A stretch of DNA of 64,000 bases from Platycarya strobilacea (lineage: Eukaryota; Streptophyta; Magnoliopsida; Fagales; Juglandaceae): the NCBI GenBank assembly GCA_036898215.1, contig CM072550.1:47307746-47371745 (forward strand). The letters run 5' to 3'. The notes beneath the pieces were generated by a model, which was given only the letters and a program-made list of their open reading frames with translations, was not told the origin of the DNA and ran no database searches. The position numbers and the translations under genes were made by a program. Numbering within the stretch: position 1 is the stretch's first letter; each line of letters begins with the position of its first letter. Positions 12,510 through 24,000 of the stretch are shown piece after piece.

Positions 12510-13059
12510 GCCCAAGATCAAAAACTGAAGCCAGCTTCTGTGGAATCTCTGCAGACTGCAAGACAAGAAAAAAGCCCAGTCCCCTCCCCCTCCCCACCCC
12601 CGGCGCCCCCAATTTCAACGACACCGTTTAAGCCATGCCTTTATAATGCCCATAATTTCTGATTTCCCTATTTTCCTTATCTCCCGTTCCCTTTCATGAT
12701 TTCATCCATCCTAAGCCGAGCACAAGAACCCTAGGAAGGGATCGCATCGCCACTTCTCCTGAAGCATTCTCACAAGGTCACGCACGCCAATCCCATCCCG
12801 ATCGTTCGCAGCTGCCTCTGAAGTCGATTCGGTCTTGCTTCTATCTGAAATTCCGAGGCAAGTTTATCGTTCCCAAACATTTTCCATCTCCACGAGGATA
12901 CTATAGAAGTAGGCATGGAGTAGCTGTAGTAGGCACTATCTCATATAAAGAAGATACTATAGCAATCATTCCTCACTATTTCTTTATTCCCAGGAAATTA
13001 GAGGCTATTTTTTCACAGTGATAGGTGCTATTTTGACCTAGCGCTCAACCGAGTCGAAC

Positions 13060-16000
13060 ATGGCCCATAGATTGCTTAGAGATCTGGAGGCCGATGGCTG
13101 GGAACGCTCCGATTTTCCCATCATCTGTGAGTCCTGCCTCGGCGACAACCCCTACGTTCGAATGGTATGATTTTTTTTTAAACTTCGTTATCCGTGTTTA
13201 GGATTTTTTTTTATGTAATTCGGAAACCCTAACTTTTGGATTTCCATATAAAAGCTCTAAGAATTTGTAGTTAATTAGTTCATATGACTCAGATGGTGGT
13301 AAATTTTTTTGTAATTTGTAAAGCATGAAACTCAAAATGGTTGATTTTTTATTGCTTGTGTTTCTATCCAATAATGCCTGCTGGGCGAACCAGGATTTGG
13401 TGTTGGGGGGGGGGGGGGGAGTGCGGATCGACAAAATGTATGATGTGTGTCCATTACAAAAAGGAAAAAAAATATTAATTTAGAATTATTTTTTCAAATT
13501 AAGCTCAATAACAATATTTCATTAAATAAAATTCATCCATTATCATTTATCATCGTTATTTGATTTTTTTTTAAGGTCATGGAAGATGACCAAGAAATCG
13601 GGGCATAATATATATGTTTAGTAGAAGAGTCCCTTCTAGGCACTTAACTCCCGATGATGTTTGTTGGATGGTATGTTCATGCAGCCATCTCCCCAGTATA
13701 TAGCAGGTTGTTTATAAATAAACACCATACATAAAAATCAAACTCATAGTCAACAAAATATAAATCAAGCAAAAATGAACACCGGCTTAGGGGAGCATAT
13801 TTAGAGGTATATAAGAAAATAAGAGAGAACATCCAAATTTTGATGCTTACTTTGAAAAAAGTTATTGTTTGTAACTGATTTCATGAACGTAAATATAGTT
13901 GTCTACTACATTTTGAATGGTACAGACATGGGTTTGAATTTCCCCAAGCGCTGGTCTTTCTGATCTTTTTGTCCTAGTTGTCAATATTTGAGTTTTGCAA
14001 TTTGATTTGATTTTAGAAGGAAAGAAATGGCTACAATAGTAATAATTGACTCATCTTCTCCCAAATAAAAGTAGTTTTTTACAGGTTTGCAATTATGAAT
14101 TATCCAATGAATCAATGATGAAATACTCTTAGGGGCGACATGTGCTTAGAAATAGTAATAATAATAAGTGCCGAGGACCTATAGGCGCTGGTGCAAAATC
14201 TTATAAACACATTAGCTATTTGAAATATAAGCTATTAATATCCGAGAATGATAGTAGTTGACCTGATGATGAACAAGATTTGTGCGCTTACTTCAAGGAT
14301 CCTAAAGCACATACCCAATGGCACAACACGCAAGCAGGGGCTGCTCATGTCTACACAGTCAGTCACTATCATGGTGTTGCATAGACCATTGGTTTTGAAC
14401 TGAAGGTCTACAAGCTACTCTCTAAATATAAGCATGGACCATTGGTTTTAAACTTACAGTTCAACATGGCAGTTGGAAAATTCAACTAAAAGGAAAGTGA
14501 CTGTAACTCTGTGTAGCAAGAAGGGCTGCTGTTCAGCATTGGGGGGGCTGATCTAATCTTTTTTTATAAAAAGTGGCTGTCAGTCTATATACTTACTAGA
14601 GTTATCATTTTTTTTTTGGGGGGGGGGGGCGCTACCTGGTTCCGCCCCTGATTGCCCGCTTATTTTAGTTCAGACATTTCTTACAACATATATAAATGTG
14701 TATGAAATTGTTTTAAGATTTAGAACATGTTGTTTGTTTGTTACTTTACTTTAGTAAGGAATGACCTAGGGATGTTTAGATGCTGTAGAATTACATTTTT
14801 AGGCTAATAAGTAAGATGGTGTGTAAATATTAAAATTACACATTGCAATTTGATAGTTCGTTGTTCTTATTGTTAGAGTTTATGGAAAGTGTATTGTAAC
14901 CTCATTCAGCTTTGACAAGTTTATTATTCAATAGGATATGATAGGAAAATTTTGGGCGGAGTTCTCAACAATCAGTAGTTATTTTCTCTTTTATGCTCGG
15001 GATACATGGGGTCATTTCTTTTGCAAACCGGAATAGCATGGGTCATGCCAGGCAGCGTGGTGGACCTTCTTTCCTGCTGGAGAGGGATCAATGGGATACC
15101 ACAAATTGCAGCCATGTGGAAGATGGTTCCCTTATGTAATTGTTGGTGTATTTGGTGTGAAAGAAATGAGAGACTCTTTGAGGATCAAGAACATTCCTTG
15201 GAAGAGTTTAGGAGTTTCTTTTGGAAGAATTTGTTTTCATGGGCCATTGCTTTAGATCTGAATGGTCTCAGCTTCCACGATTTCCTTGTTTCTGTTCTTA
15301 GTACTTAAATAGGCTTATGCACATGTATACTTCCAGTGCACCTGGGCTATGCCCATCTTTATTCAATAAAATCTTATTACTTATAAAAAAAAAAAAATCT
15401 CTTTTAAGAAATGCTGTAAGAGGCCGTAGAAATTTGTTCCAGTTCAAGCACGAGGCAGATTGTAGGGAAGGTTGTCAAGAAAGAGGGATATAATAATTGA
15501 GAATATGTAAAATTTAAATTGGATACTCCACACTCCCCCCAAAATTTACCACCCAATTGCAATCACCCATCCGAACTTTCAATTTTGGCAATCACACCAC
15601 AAATGACCAATACATTCCCTTCTGAAAAGAATTTGACATAAGTACTTTTGAATTCAAAAACTTGAAAAAAGTATAATCCCCAAAAGAAATAAAATTTATT
15701 TAATTAAACATAAAAGAACACAAATTTAAAAAATGCAGCCACCTTCTGGGGTGATCCCAATGGTTGAAGCCACCCTACAAGGGTGGATGTGAATGTGGCC
15801 AGCCACTCTAGGCACTAGCACTTGGGTGACCAAGCACTAGGGTTTTGTGACACCTAGGTCGTGTGATTGCTAATTGGGTAGTGGTTTGAGTGGGTTATGT
15901 GTAATTTTGTGCATTCATAGATTTCTTAATCTTGGCTTCAGTTTTGATACACATTTGGAAGTATCCTTCAACTATTATAAGTGTTGGTACTTGCTTATCT

Positions 16001-16772
16001 GGATGCAGACAAAAGCAGACTTTGATAAGGAGTGCAAGATTTGTACACGGCCATTCACGGTTTTTAGGTGGAGGCCTGGTCGTGATGCCAGATTTAAAAA
16101 AACTGAGATTTGCCAGACATGCAGCAAGTTGAAAAACGTTTGCCAAGTCTGCCTTCTGGATCTCGAATATGGTTTGCCGGTTCAGGTCCGAGATACTGCT
16201 CTTTCCATCAATTCTAATGATGCCATTCCCAAGAGTGATGTTAATAGGGAGTATTTTGCCGAGGAGCATGACCGCCGGGTACGACTTCTCATATTTCCAG
16301 ATTACTCTTACACATGCAATATAGTTGATTTTCATCTCTTGCTTCTGCATTTTGCACTTTGTTGCTGCCAGTTTGTTCTTCTACCTAGTACCATTGTGTA
16401 TCTTCTTTCTCCATGACCTAGTTCTTCTTTTGTCTTAGTAACAACTGCCATTCCTTTGATGCTTTGACTTTGGGTAATTTCTTCTACTTTCAAATTTTCC
16501 AGTCTTAGCTTGTAAATAGGTGTCTCTCAATTGTATACTCCCTGTGTACTTGGGCTATGCCTATTTACTTGGAATAAAATTTCTCTTATTACTTTTAACA
16601 AAAAAACCTCTTTGGCCCCTGAATACCTATTTATCTGTTTCCAGATCATATGTTCTATTTATTTTATTATCATTACTAGTATGCTTACTTATGGAAAAGG
16701 TAGTTGGTAGTATAATGGTATTGACATGAGACTTCAAATTTTCATTCCATTTGACAAAAGCCTAAGATGAAG

Positions 16773-16821
<49 letters not shown>

Positions 16822-18635
16822 TAGTAGAATGCCAGAGCTTTTGGAAAGTTGAATGATAAAGCCATATTGTCTGCATCGTCCTGTGGCCAAAAACTGACAG
16901 TGTTCATACTTTATGCAGGCCAGAGCAGGGATTGATTATGAATCATCATATGGAAAGGCTCGCCCAAATGACACCATTCTGAAGCTTCAAAGAACAACAC
17001 CTTACTACAAGAGAAACAGAGCACATGTCTGCAGTTTTTACATAAGGGGTGAATGCACACGAGGTGCTGAGTGTCCTTACAGACATGAGATGCCTGTAAC
17101 TGGGGAATTGTCACAGCAGAATATTAAAGATCGTTACTATGGGTATGTCTAGTGGTTATAATTTCTTCCATCTTTTGGTTTAATGAGGCGAATTTAATCT
17201 TTCTATTATAACGAGACATATTTAAGCTTGCTTATAAAAAAATTGAGGCATCTTTAAGCTTAATATTATTGTTTTCATTTTCTGATTAGATGTATATCTC
17301 GTATACTCCTTGTTTACATTGATTACACTCCCATGAATATTACTAAAATCACTTGCTTGGTGTATATAAAAGCTAACCCCCCTTCTCTCTCTCTCTCTCC
17401 TCTCTTGTGTGGTTATCCATGTCACTTGTTGGTTGCATTTGATTTTCTCAAATTTAAGTGTCATTCAACCTTCTTTGTGCCCAATAGGTAGGTAGTTTTT
17501 TACTCTATTCCCTGTTGTGTCCAATTTGAAAAAAACCAATATCAAGTCACTTGCATGCTTTGCACAATTGTGTGCACTTGTGCATAGAGATACATCTTTT
17601 CTCATGAGCATGCGATATGCATAAGCTTCATAAGTTTGTTGATATTTAATAATCTTTGAAAAATTCAGTGTGAATGATCCGGTTGCACTGAAGCTACTCA
17701 ACAAGGCAGGAGAAATGCCATCTCTGGAAGCTCCTGAGGATGAGAGCATTAAAACTCTCTATGTTGGTGGGCTTAATGAAAGGGTCACCGAGCAGGATCT
17801 GAGGGACAACTTCTATGCTCATGGTGAAATTGAATCCATAAGGATGGTGCCCCAGCGAGCTTGTGCTTTTGTAACCTACACAACCAGAGAAGGCGCAGAG
17901 AAGGCTGCAGAAGAGCTCTCAAACAAATTGGTCATAAAAGGCCTGAGATTGAAGCTAATGTGGGGTAGGCCTCAAGCACCTAAACCAGAGTCAGAAGGCA
18001 CAGATGAAGCAAGGCAGCAGGCGGCAGTGGCTCATAGTGGAATGTTGCCTCGGGCAATTATATCCCAGCAGCAGGGCCAATTACAGCCACCTGGCAGTCA
18101 GGCCCAAAACCAACCGATGCATTACTTCAATATTCCACCACCTCCGCCTCAGCCGGAGAGAACCTTTTACCCATCAATGGATCCTCAAAGAATGGGCGCC
18201 CTTGTTCCATCCCATGAGGGTACTTCTAATGGGCCCTCAGGGTCAGGTGAGAATAAATCTGGTTCGGAGAAGCAGCAACAAGCCCAGCATTATCCCTATC
18301 AAGCTATGCCGCCACCGCCGCCGCCACCACATGGGCAATATCATCAGCAGTTCTATCCCCCATATGGATATATGCAGCCAATGCCTCCTTATCAGCAATA
18401 CCCTCCGCCATATCATTCAGGAATGCCACCACCACAGCCTCCAACGGCAAACAAGCCTTATCAGCATTCTGCAACGTCTGCTTCTCATCCTGGCTCTGCA
18501 CCACCAGCATCCGCTGCTCACACAGGTTCTACACCACCAGGATCTGCACAACAGGGGTCCAGACCTTCAGGATCTGCACCTCCGGGGTCTGGACCATCTG
18601 GGTCTTCAACACCAGGGTCATCATTGCAGCAGTGA
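13060..18635 (+). CDS. MAC5: MAC5A/B-like splicing factor (CCCH + RRM)
   Basis: This is the plant homologue of RBM22/Cwc2-Slt11, a subunit of the MOS4-associated (Prp19/NTC) complex that contacts U6 snRNA in the spliceosome. Exons are 13060-13164, 16009-16278, 16919-17142 and 17669-18635. Phases join to 521 aa; Arabidopsis members are about 480 aa as recalled. Cys-pair motifs lie in residues 23-100 (CESC, CKIC, CQTC, CQVC). One CCCH finger spans exon 3 (CSFYIRGEC...CPYRHE, C-x7-C-x5-C-x3-H). The RRM has RNP2 LYVGGL and RNP1 RACAFVTY. The C-terminus is Pro/Gln-rich and ends in Gly-Ser-Pro repeats. The ATG has AACATGG context and begins MAHRLLRDLEADGWERSDFP, the conserved family start. Intron 1 (2844 bp) has been enlarged by transposon insertions. 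Spliceosomal proteins such as this are normally expressed in all tissues. Confidence 0.95.
13383..14650. mobile_element. Non-autonomous Mutator-like element in MAC5 intron 1
   Basis: The left end GGGCGAACCAGG and the right end CCTGGTTCCGCCCCTG form short inverted termini. Flanking ten-base repeats, AATGCCTGCT (13373-13382) and ATTGCCCGCT (14651-14660), match at 8 of 10 positions, so I read them as an aged target-site duplication. G-tracts lie just inside both ends (about 13406-13421 and 14619-14630). I see no transposase. The element at 24643-24807 shares the terminal sequence. Confidence 0.7.
14994..15397 (+). mobile_element. 5'-truncated LINE 3' end in MAC5 intron 1
   Basis: The frame 15006-15308 encodes the tail of a plant L1-type ORF2 downstream of the zinc-binding region; the segment with WCIWCERNERLFED is characteristic. 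The 3' UTR has CTGGGCTATGCCCATCTTTA, then AATAAAA and a 13-base poly-A ending at about 15397. A nine-base direct repeat, TCTCTTTTA, at 14985-14993 and 15398-15406 fits a LINE target-site duplication exactly at both edges. Insertion is in the sense orientation of the host gene. Confidence 0.8.
15525..15900. repeat. MITE-like inverted repeat in MAC5 intron 1
   Basis: TTTACCACCCAATTGCAATC near 15545 is matched by the reverse complement of GTGATTGCTAATTGGGTAGT near 15863. The 340-380 bp between holds further short repeats (CACTAG, CAAGCACTAGG). The ends and superfamily are uncertain. Confidence 0.5.
16497..16607 (+). mobile_element. LINE 3' tail fragment in MAC5 intron 2
   Basis: GTACTTGGGCTATGCCTATT followed by AATAAAATTTCTCTTATTAC and an A-rich end aligns along its length with the 3' UTR of the LINE fragment at 14994-15397. 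Only the tail of about 110 bp remains. No target-site duplication was identified. Confidence 0.65.
16776..16816 (+). repeat. (TC)n microsatellite, about 41 bp
   Basis: Uninterrupted TC dinucleotides lie in intron 2 of the MAC5 gene, about 100 bp before the exon 3 acceptor. This could enlarge the polypyrimidine tract but probably lies too far upstream to matter. Confidence 0.95.
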
Positions 18636-20880
18636 AAACTATTTATCCCTGTACCGTTTTTAGCTTTGGGATATAAGAAACGTACTTCTTATAAAGTTGA
18701 CTGTAACTTGCTCGCATCCAGGATACAAAGATACTTTTGCTCACAGTTGCGAGTGATTTTATATTCAAGAATTGTATAATTTCTTGTCTCAGGATTTTGT
18801 GCATTATAACTATGGCATTCTCCGGTTTTGTTGTCTTCCACTTGAGCCCTAGAGGTTGGCTGGTGCTTGGTCTAGGTGTATGCTCCTTCCAAGATTGAGC
18901 TTAGAATTCTCTAGAGTGTAAATAATTTTTTGGAGCCATTAAATTGCGAGATTTTTTTTTTTTTTTTAAATATCTGATATGCAGTTGCATAAAACTTCTT
19001 GTCAAGTGTGGGTATAGGCTTATTTTATGATTATCTTATAAGTGTCGTTCAATTATATGTTAGTTTTAAAAAAAACTATTACTATTACATCCCTTCATTT
19101 TAACCGTTCATGTATCTAAGTTAATTTTATTTTATTAGTTTACTTATTAATGAAATGATTATTAATATATTAGTATTTTTTATATTTTTAATATTATAAA
19201 AATGAGAAAATGAAAAAAAAAAAAAGTTTAAAAGTCAATTTTGCCTAGGAAGCACTTTCAGTGTTGTTCAAGTGATAAATATCTTGAGTTTCGGAGTATG
19301 CTCTTTCTAAAAAGATTTAAGTGTTACTATTTGGCCTTAGTTTTCAACACACTGGCCAGCATGTACTGTGTATCGGCTGAAGTGAAAAAAAGAAAAGAAA
19401 AAAGAAATTAATAACAGCATTTGTCGACGTCTTCTATCTTTCATAAGAGTTACAAAAAAGCCTTGAGTAGGCACAAGTTTCCCTCATCGTTTGTAAGTGA
19501 AGAGTCAACCAGTGCAACTGTGTTCTTCAGTATTGCATTACTCCTCATCACCAGTAGGTGGGAGATTCAACCCACGAAAACAAAGTTCTTCAATGACACC
19601 ATGAAGCTCTTGCATTTGCATTTTGATCTTTTTTTTTTTTTTTTTTGTTGATTTGATTTTGGGTTTCCTCAGCATCGAGCAGTGGCACATTACAAAAATG
19701 TGACATTATCTATCTTCATTCTATGTCATATTCAAGAGATCTGTCAAACAACAACCGAACAGGAGATATTCCCATTAATGATCCTTTTCATTATTTACTC
19801 CTATTAGGTTAATTTTATTTCATTTTTCTATTTTCCTTAGTAGCATTCTTGATTGCTTCCAAATTCTTTCATGACATTTGTTTTTCCATTTTGCAATTTT
19901 GCAAATAATCAATTCAATTTGTCTTCAATTCCTCCACCTTCAATTTGTCAGTCGCCAAAGGAAAATGGCTCCACTGGAAATTTTTGGCAAAAATGATCAA
20001 ACCAGTACAATCATTGAAGACAATTAGGATGAAAATGGAGCCAACATAAGAGGATAATAGGGAGAAAATGCCTCCAGGTGGAACAAGCCATTAAGGAGAC
20101 AAATCACGCTTCAGTAGGCAAAAATCTACGGAAACAAAAGTTGAGAAAAAAGACTCAACTACATAACTACGTACACTGAAAAAGTAAAAACATAATCACA
20201 GAAAATTCCAAACCCAGATCTACACAACTACGCATAGTGAAGCAGTCGACGTCGCCACTCTTGTCACCACAGCTTAAGGTTGTTGCCATCGAGTGACCAA
20301 GGATGGGTTGCCGTCGAGTGATTTGAATCTCCTCGCCTTTGAGCTAAATGGCCAGTAACACCGTCGGTTTGAAAGAAATTGCTGTAGAGTGAGGAAACTT
20401 ATCACTTGTGATGTTTTCAGAAGGCCAATTCGTAGGTTGAAGAAGGGTGATTTTTTGGAGCTTCTTTTCCGGCCATTTCGTACTGTCAGGGTGGAGGGTG
20501 TGGCTGCAGTGTTAAAAATGAAAGGCTAGCGAAAAGAATTTTTGAAGGTCCAAATCCGGTAATGGCAAATTATATGAGATAGTTGGATGAGATCCGTAGT
20601 CAGAATTCCGAAAAAAGTCTTTATATTGGTATCTTAACATGTCACTCAGCATTTCGTCCTCTCCTTCCCTTTTTTTCACCTCTTGTGAAACCAAATAGTT
20701 ATATCTAAGGATTCGAACATACTTTCAAGAAGGAAAAGAAGTTGTTCAACAAAATAAGATTACAGACCCCTCACACAATTTCTCAAAAAATAATGGGCAA
20801 TTAGGTGTATTCAGATACACGTTCTAAGTAAAACAAGCATGAGGTGGAAATTTATTCGCAAGCACAAGCACCTGAGTGAC
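18636..20880. other. MAC5 3' UTR then spacer, no gene recognised
   Basis: The first 150-300 bases are the likely 3' UTR of MAC5. Beyond that the sequence is AT-rich with T-runs (18952-18967, 19629-19646). A short frame at 19421-19651 ends in a poly-Phe artefact from the T-run and has no recognisable domain. 20220-20480 is somewhat GC-richer, with repeated GTCGAGTGA-type words, and may be an old repeat. Confidence 0.5.
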
Positions 20881-20904
20881 TTTGTCTCAATCGTTGATAG
20901 ATGT

Positions 20905-21022
20905 GGGACCTTTATTTATTTTGTGCTTCTTTATTTCCCATCCTTCTGCTGCTCTGCTTATTTCTCATGCTACGTTGTAGTATATGAAGACAGGAACAAG
21001 AAGGGGCTGTCGAGGAAATTAT
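20905..21022 (-). other. Likely PHS2 3' UTR with poly-A signals
   Basis: Read on the minus strand, AATAAA signals occur opposite TTTATT at about 20911 and 20931, roughly 100 bases after the TAA stop. The overlapping plus-strand frame at 20839-21045 has no domain and is antisense to this UTR. Confidence 0.5.
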
Positions 21023-24000
21023 TTATGGCACGGGGCATCCCTTAATGTTCCAGATTTCTTTGGCATACTCAGCGATTGTCCGGTCGCTGCTGAATTTGCC
21101 ACTCCCAGCAGTGCTTAGTATAGACATCTTTAGCCACCTTTTCCTATCCCTGCAGCCAAAGGCATTGATTATGTAGCATTTGTTACAACCTTAATGTCAA
21201 AGTTCAGTGCTGAATGAGGATCAAAGTTACACTCACATTTACGGGTCTGCTCATTTGAATGGCATTAAGATTCCAAGTTCAGAAATGGTCTTAGATAATA
21301 AATTACTGTTATTTGCAATAATCAAATGAAAAGATAAAAAAAAAAGTAGAAGCTCGGGCTTGGTTTGTATGTTTAGTACCGACACAAATGATAGGCCGTC
21401 AGTTTAAGTGTTTAACGACCCACACAGAGGCTGTAATTCCGTAATAAGGGTGAGATTGATTTATTTGGCGGGACTGATTTACTTAAGATGGTGAAGGGAG
21501 CAGCCCAACTAGCCAAGCTTGAGCTGTTTACTAGTAGCTTACATATTAATGTCCAAGTTTCATTCTAGGTATGGCTGAGGGGAGCTGAAATCTTACTTGT
21601 AAGCTTCATCTACTTTTGCCTGAGCATCCATGTAGCTTGGGAAGTCTTGACCTACAAGAAAATAATCACCACGACCATAACCAGTGTTTCCCTCTAGCGA
21701 ATCGAGGAGTGGGTTGTAGTCATAGCTTCCAAATGCTCCACTCCTAATAAATTGCTTGGCCTCCTCTAACCGGGGGTCTGGTTTGAACTGTGTCATTGAC
21801 AAAAAGAGCCAATCCATATAAGGAAAGGATTGGCGGCAATCCGGTAAGCCTATATATTAAAATACAGATGGGGAGAGGAACTGCAGGATCTATAGTAAGA
21901 AAATCCATAAGTAAAAGCCATTAACTAATGAGAGTGAATACGGATAAGCAAACGCTGGCTTTTTCTGTTTTATAAATTTGTTTCTAATTATTGCTTGGCA
22001 CCACTTTCACAGCAAGTTAACAGAGTTTTAGCACACCTATAGAAATAAGACTAGTTTTTAATCACAGGTCACTTTATGGAAGTACCATGTGTAGATTTAA
22101 TATCTAACGCATGAAATAACTTAATTTGAAACCATGTCACTAGCAATTCTTTGTGGTATTTATATGTTTATGGATCTCAGAATACCAAAAGTTGGCTTTA
22201 CTAAGCCACAGACTTCAATTTATATCAATTAGGTTTTGGCAAGTTTATAGCCATTCAAGCTCTGTGGCACCATTACCATTTCCCTACTAGGAAAAAGGCA
22301 TGTTCATTAACCTATAAGAGTGAAGAGCTTTTGTATAATTTACTTCTCCTAATTAAAAATTGGGGCCATCAGACTAGGGCGATTTTCCGTTGAATTATCC
22401 GAGGTGTACTTTTGGAAAACTCCTTGTCGAGAGCTTATGCACCTCCAAGATTAATATTGGTGCCGGCAAAGAAAAAAAAATATTAAAATTGACTTGTACC
22501 AATTATGTGGAAATTGCAAAATTCATACCAGTCCATTCTCTCTTTCCTTACGCAGCCTTGGAACTTCATCTGCTGTTGCACCAAAGAGGAAAAAGTTCTC
22601 CTCGCCAATTTCCTTTCTGATTTCTACATTAGCTCCATCCAGAGTACCTATAATGAGACAGCCATTGAGTGCAAATTTCATGTTGCTTGTACCGCTTGCC
22701 TCCATGCCTGCTGTACTAATATGCTGTGACAACTCACTTCCTGGAATAAGTATCTCTGCTACAGATACATTGTAATTTGGAACAAAAATTACCTGCAAAA
22801 TTTTTGTCAGTTATGAGCAGACAAATCTATAATAAACCTTGATGGCAATAAGCACATATGCAGAACATGTAAAATGTGCAATGCTATCTAATAAGAAGAT
22901 TGATAATACTGAATCAAGAATAGGCCAAGAACTTAGCCAAAATCATTTGTCCTGAACTATACAACTGCATATACAGTAATCAAAGTAGATACTAATTAAG
23001 AAAAATTCTACTTATCATCCTCATACCACACCACATAAGTTTTTTATTTTATTCTCTTACCAAATGTGTAGTGAGTAGAAGAACTCAATTAGTTTAAAAA
23101 GAATATAAAAAAATTAAATTAAATTAATTTTTTTAATAAATAAATAAATAAAAATAAATGTGGTGTAGTGTGTGTGGATGATGAGCAGCAAAGCTCAATA
23201 ATTAATCAGCCCTGATGTACACGGGTTCAAGATGCTGCTTATTATGAACCACCTTGTCAACAGCATGGGTACAATAACTTTATATGGAAAGTCAAATCGA
23301 ATTAGATCACCTTCAAATATCTATTTATATCAGGATCATTGTTGACAACAGCACCAACATCATCAACCAACTTGACTATCCTTTTAGCATTTGTATATGT
23401 TGCAAATGCCTTTCCACCAAACATGATGGTGCGAGGAGTTGTGTTCTTTCGCTCTTCGGCGCTCATCTCCTATGAGAATGCATTTCAAGAAAGTTCTCAT
23501 AGGTAGTACATGAATAATACAAAATCAAAGATGATTGGATGTGGGATGTCTTTTTTACCTTTAACTTCTTGTACCTATAAATTGCTCCCAGAATATTCAG
23601 AAGCTGTCTTTTATATTCATGGATGCGCTTGACTTGTATGTCAAATAGGCTATGAGGGTCTATGCTCTCCCCCGTTACTCGTTTTATATACTGTGCCAAA
23701 CGCTGCTTATTAGCCATCTTGGCAGCAAACCATTCGGCTTGGAAGTCTGCGTCATCAGCAAACTAATTGGAGAAAGCATCAGTAATGAGTGATGAAAATT
23801 TGAACCACAGGAGGCAGTCCTAAAATGGAGAAAAGAAAGAAATATTCCCATGTTTGGAATATTTTTTTATATGTACCTGTCGAAGACCTGCAAGTAGGTC
23901 AAGGTTAGTGACCCATTGTTCAGATCTTAACCTTTTGGTTATTATGCTACTGAGCTCAGGACTGCAAAATCGTAGCCATCGACGAGGAGTAATGCCATTG

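Noticed and set aside
12307..12624. A 105-aa minus-strand frame
   Set aside because: It lies across the promoter MITE and the MAC5 leader, and the composition reflects the hairpin.
15874..16416. A 180-aa plus-strand frame
   Set aside because: Only 16009-16278 is exon 2 of MAC5; the ends are intron read-through.
18004..18663. A 219-aa frame inside the MAC5 last exon
   Set aside because: It is the +1 shadow of the Pro/Gln/Gly-rich coding sequence.
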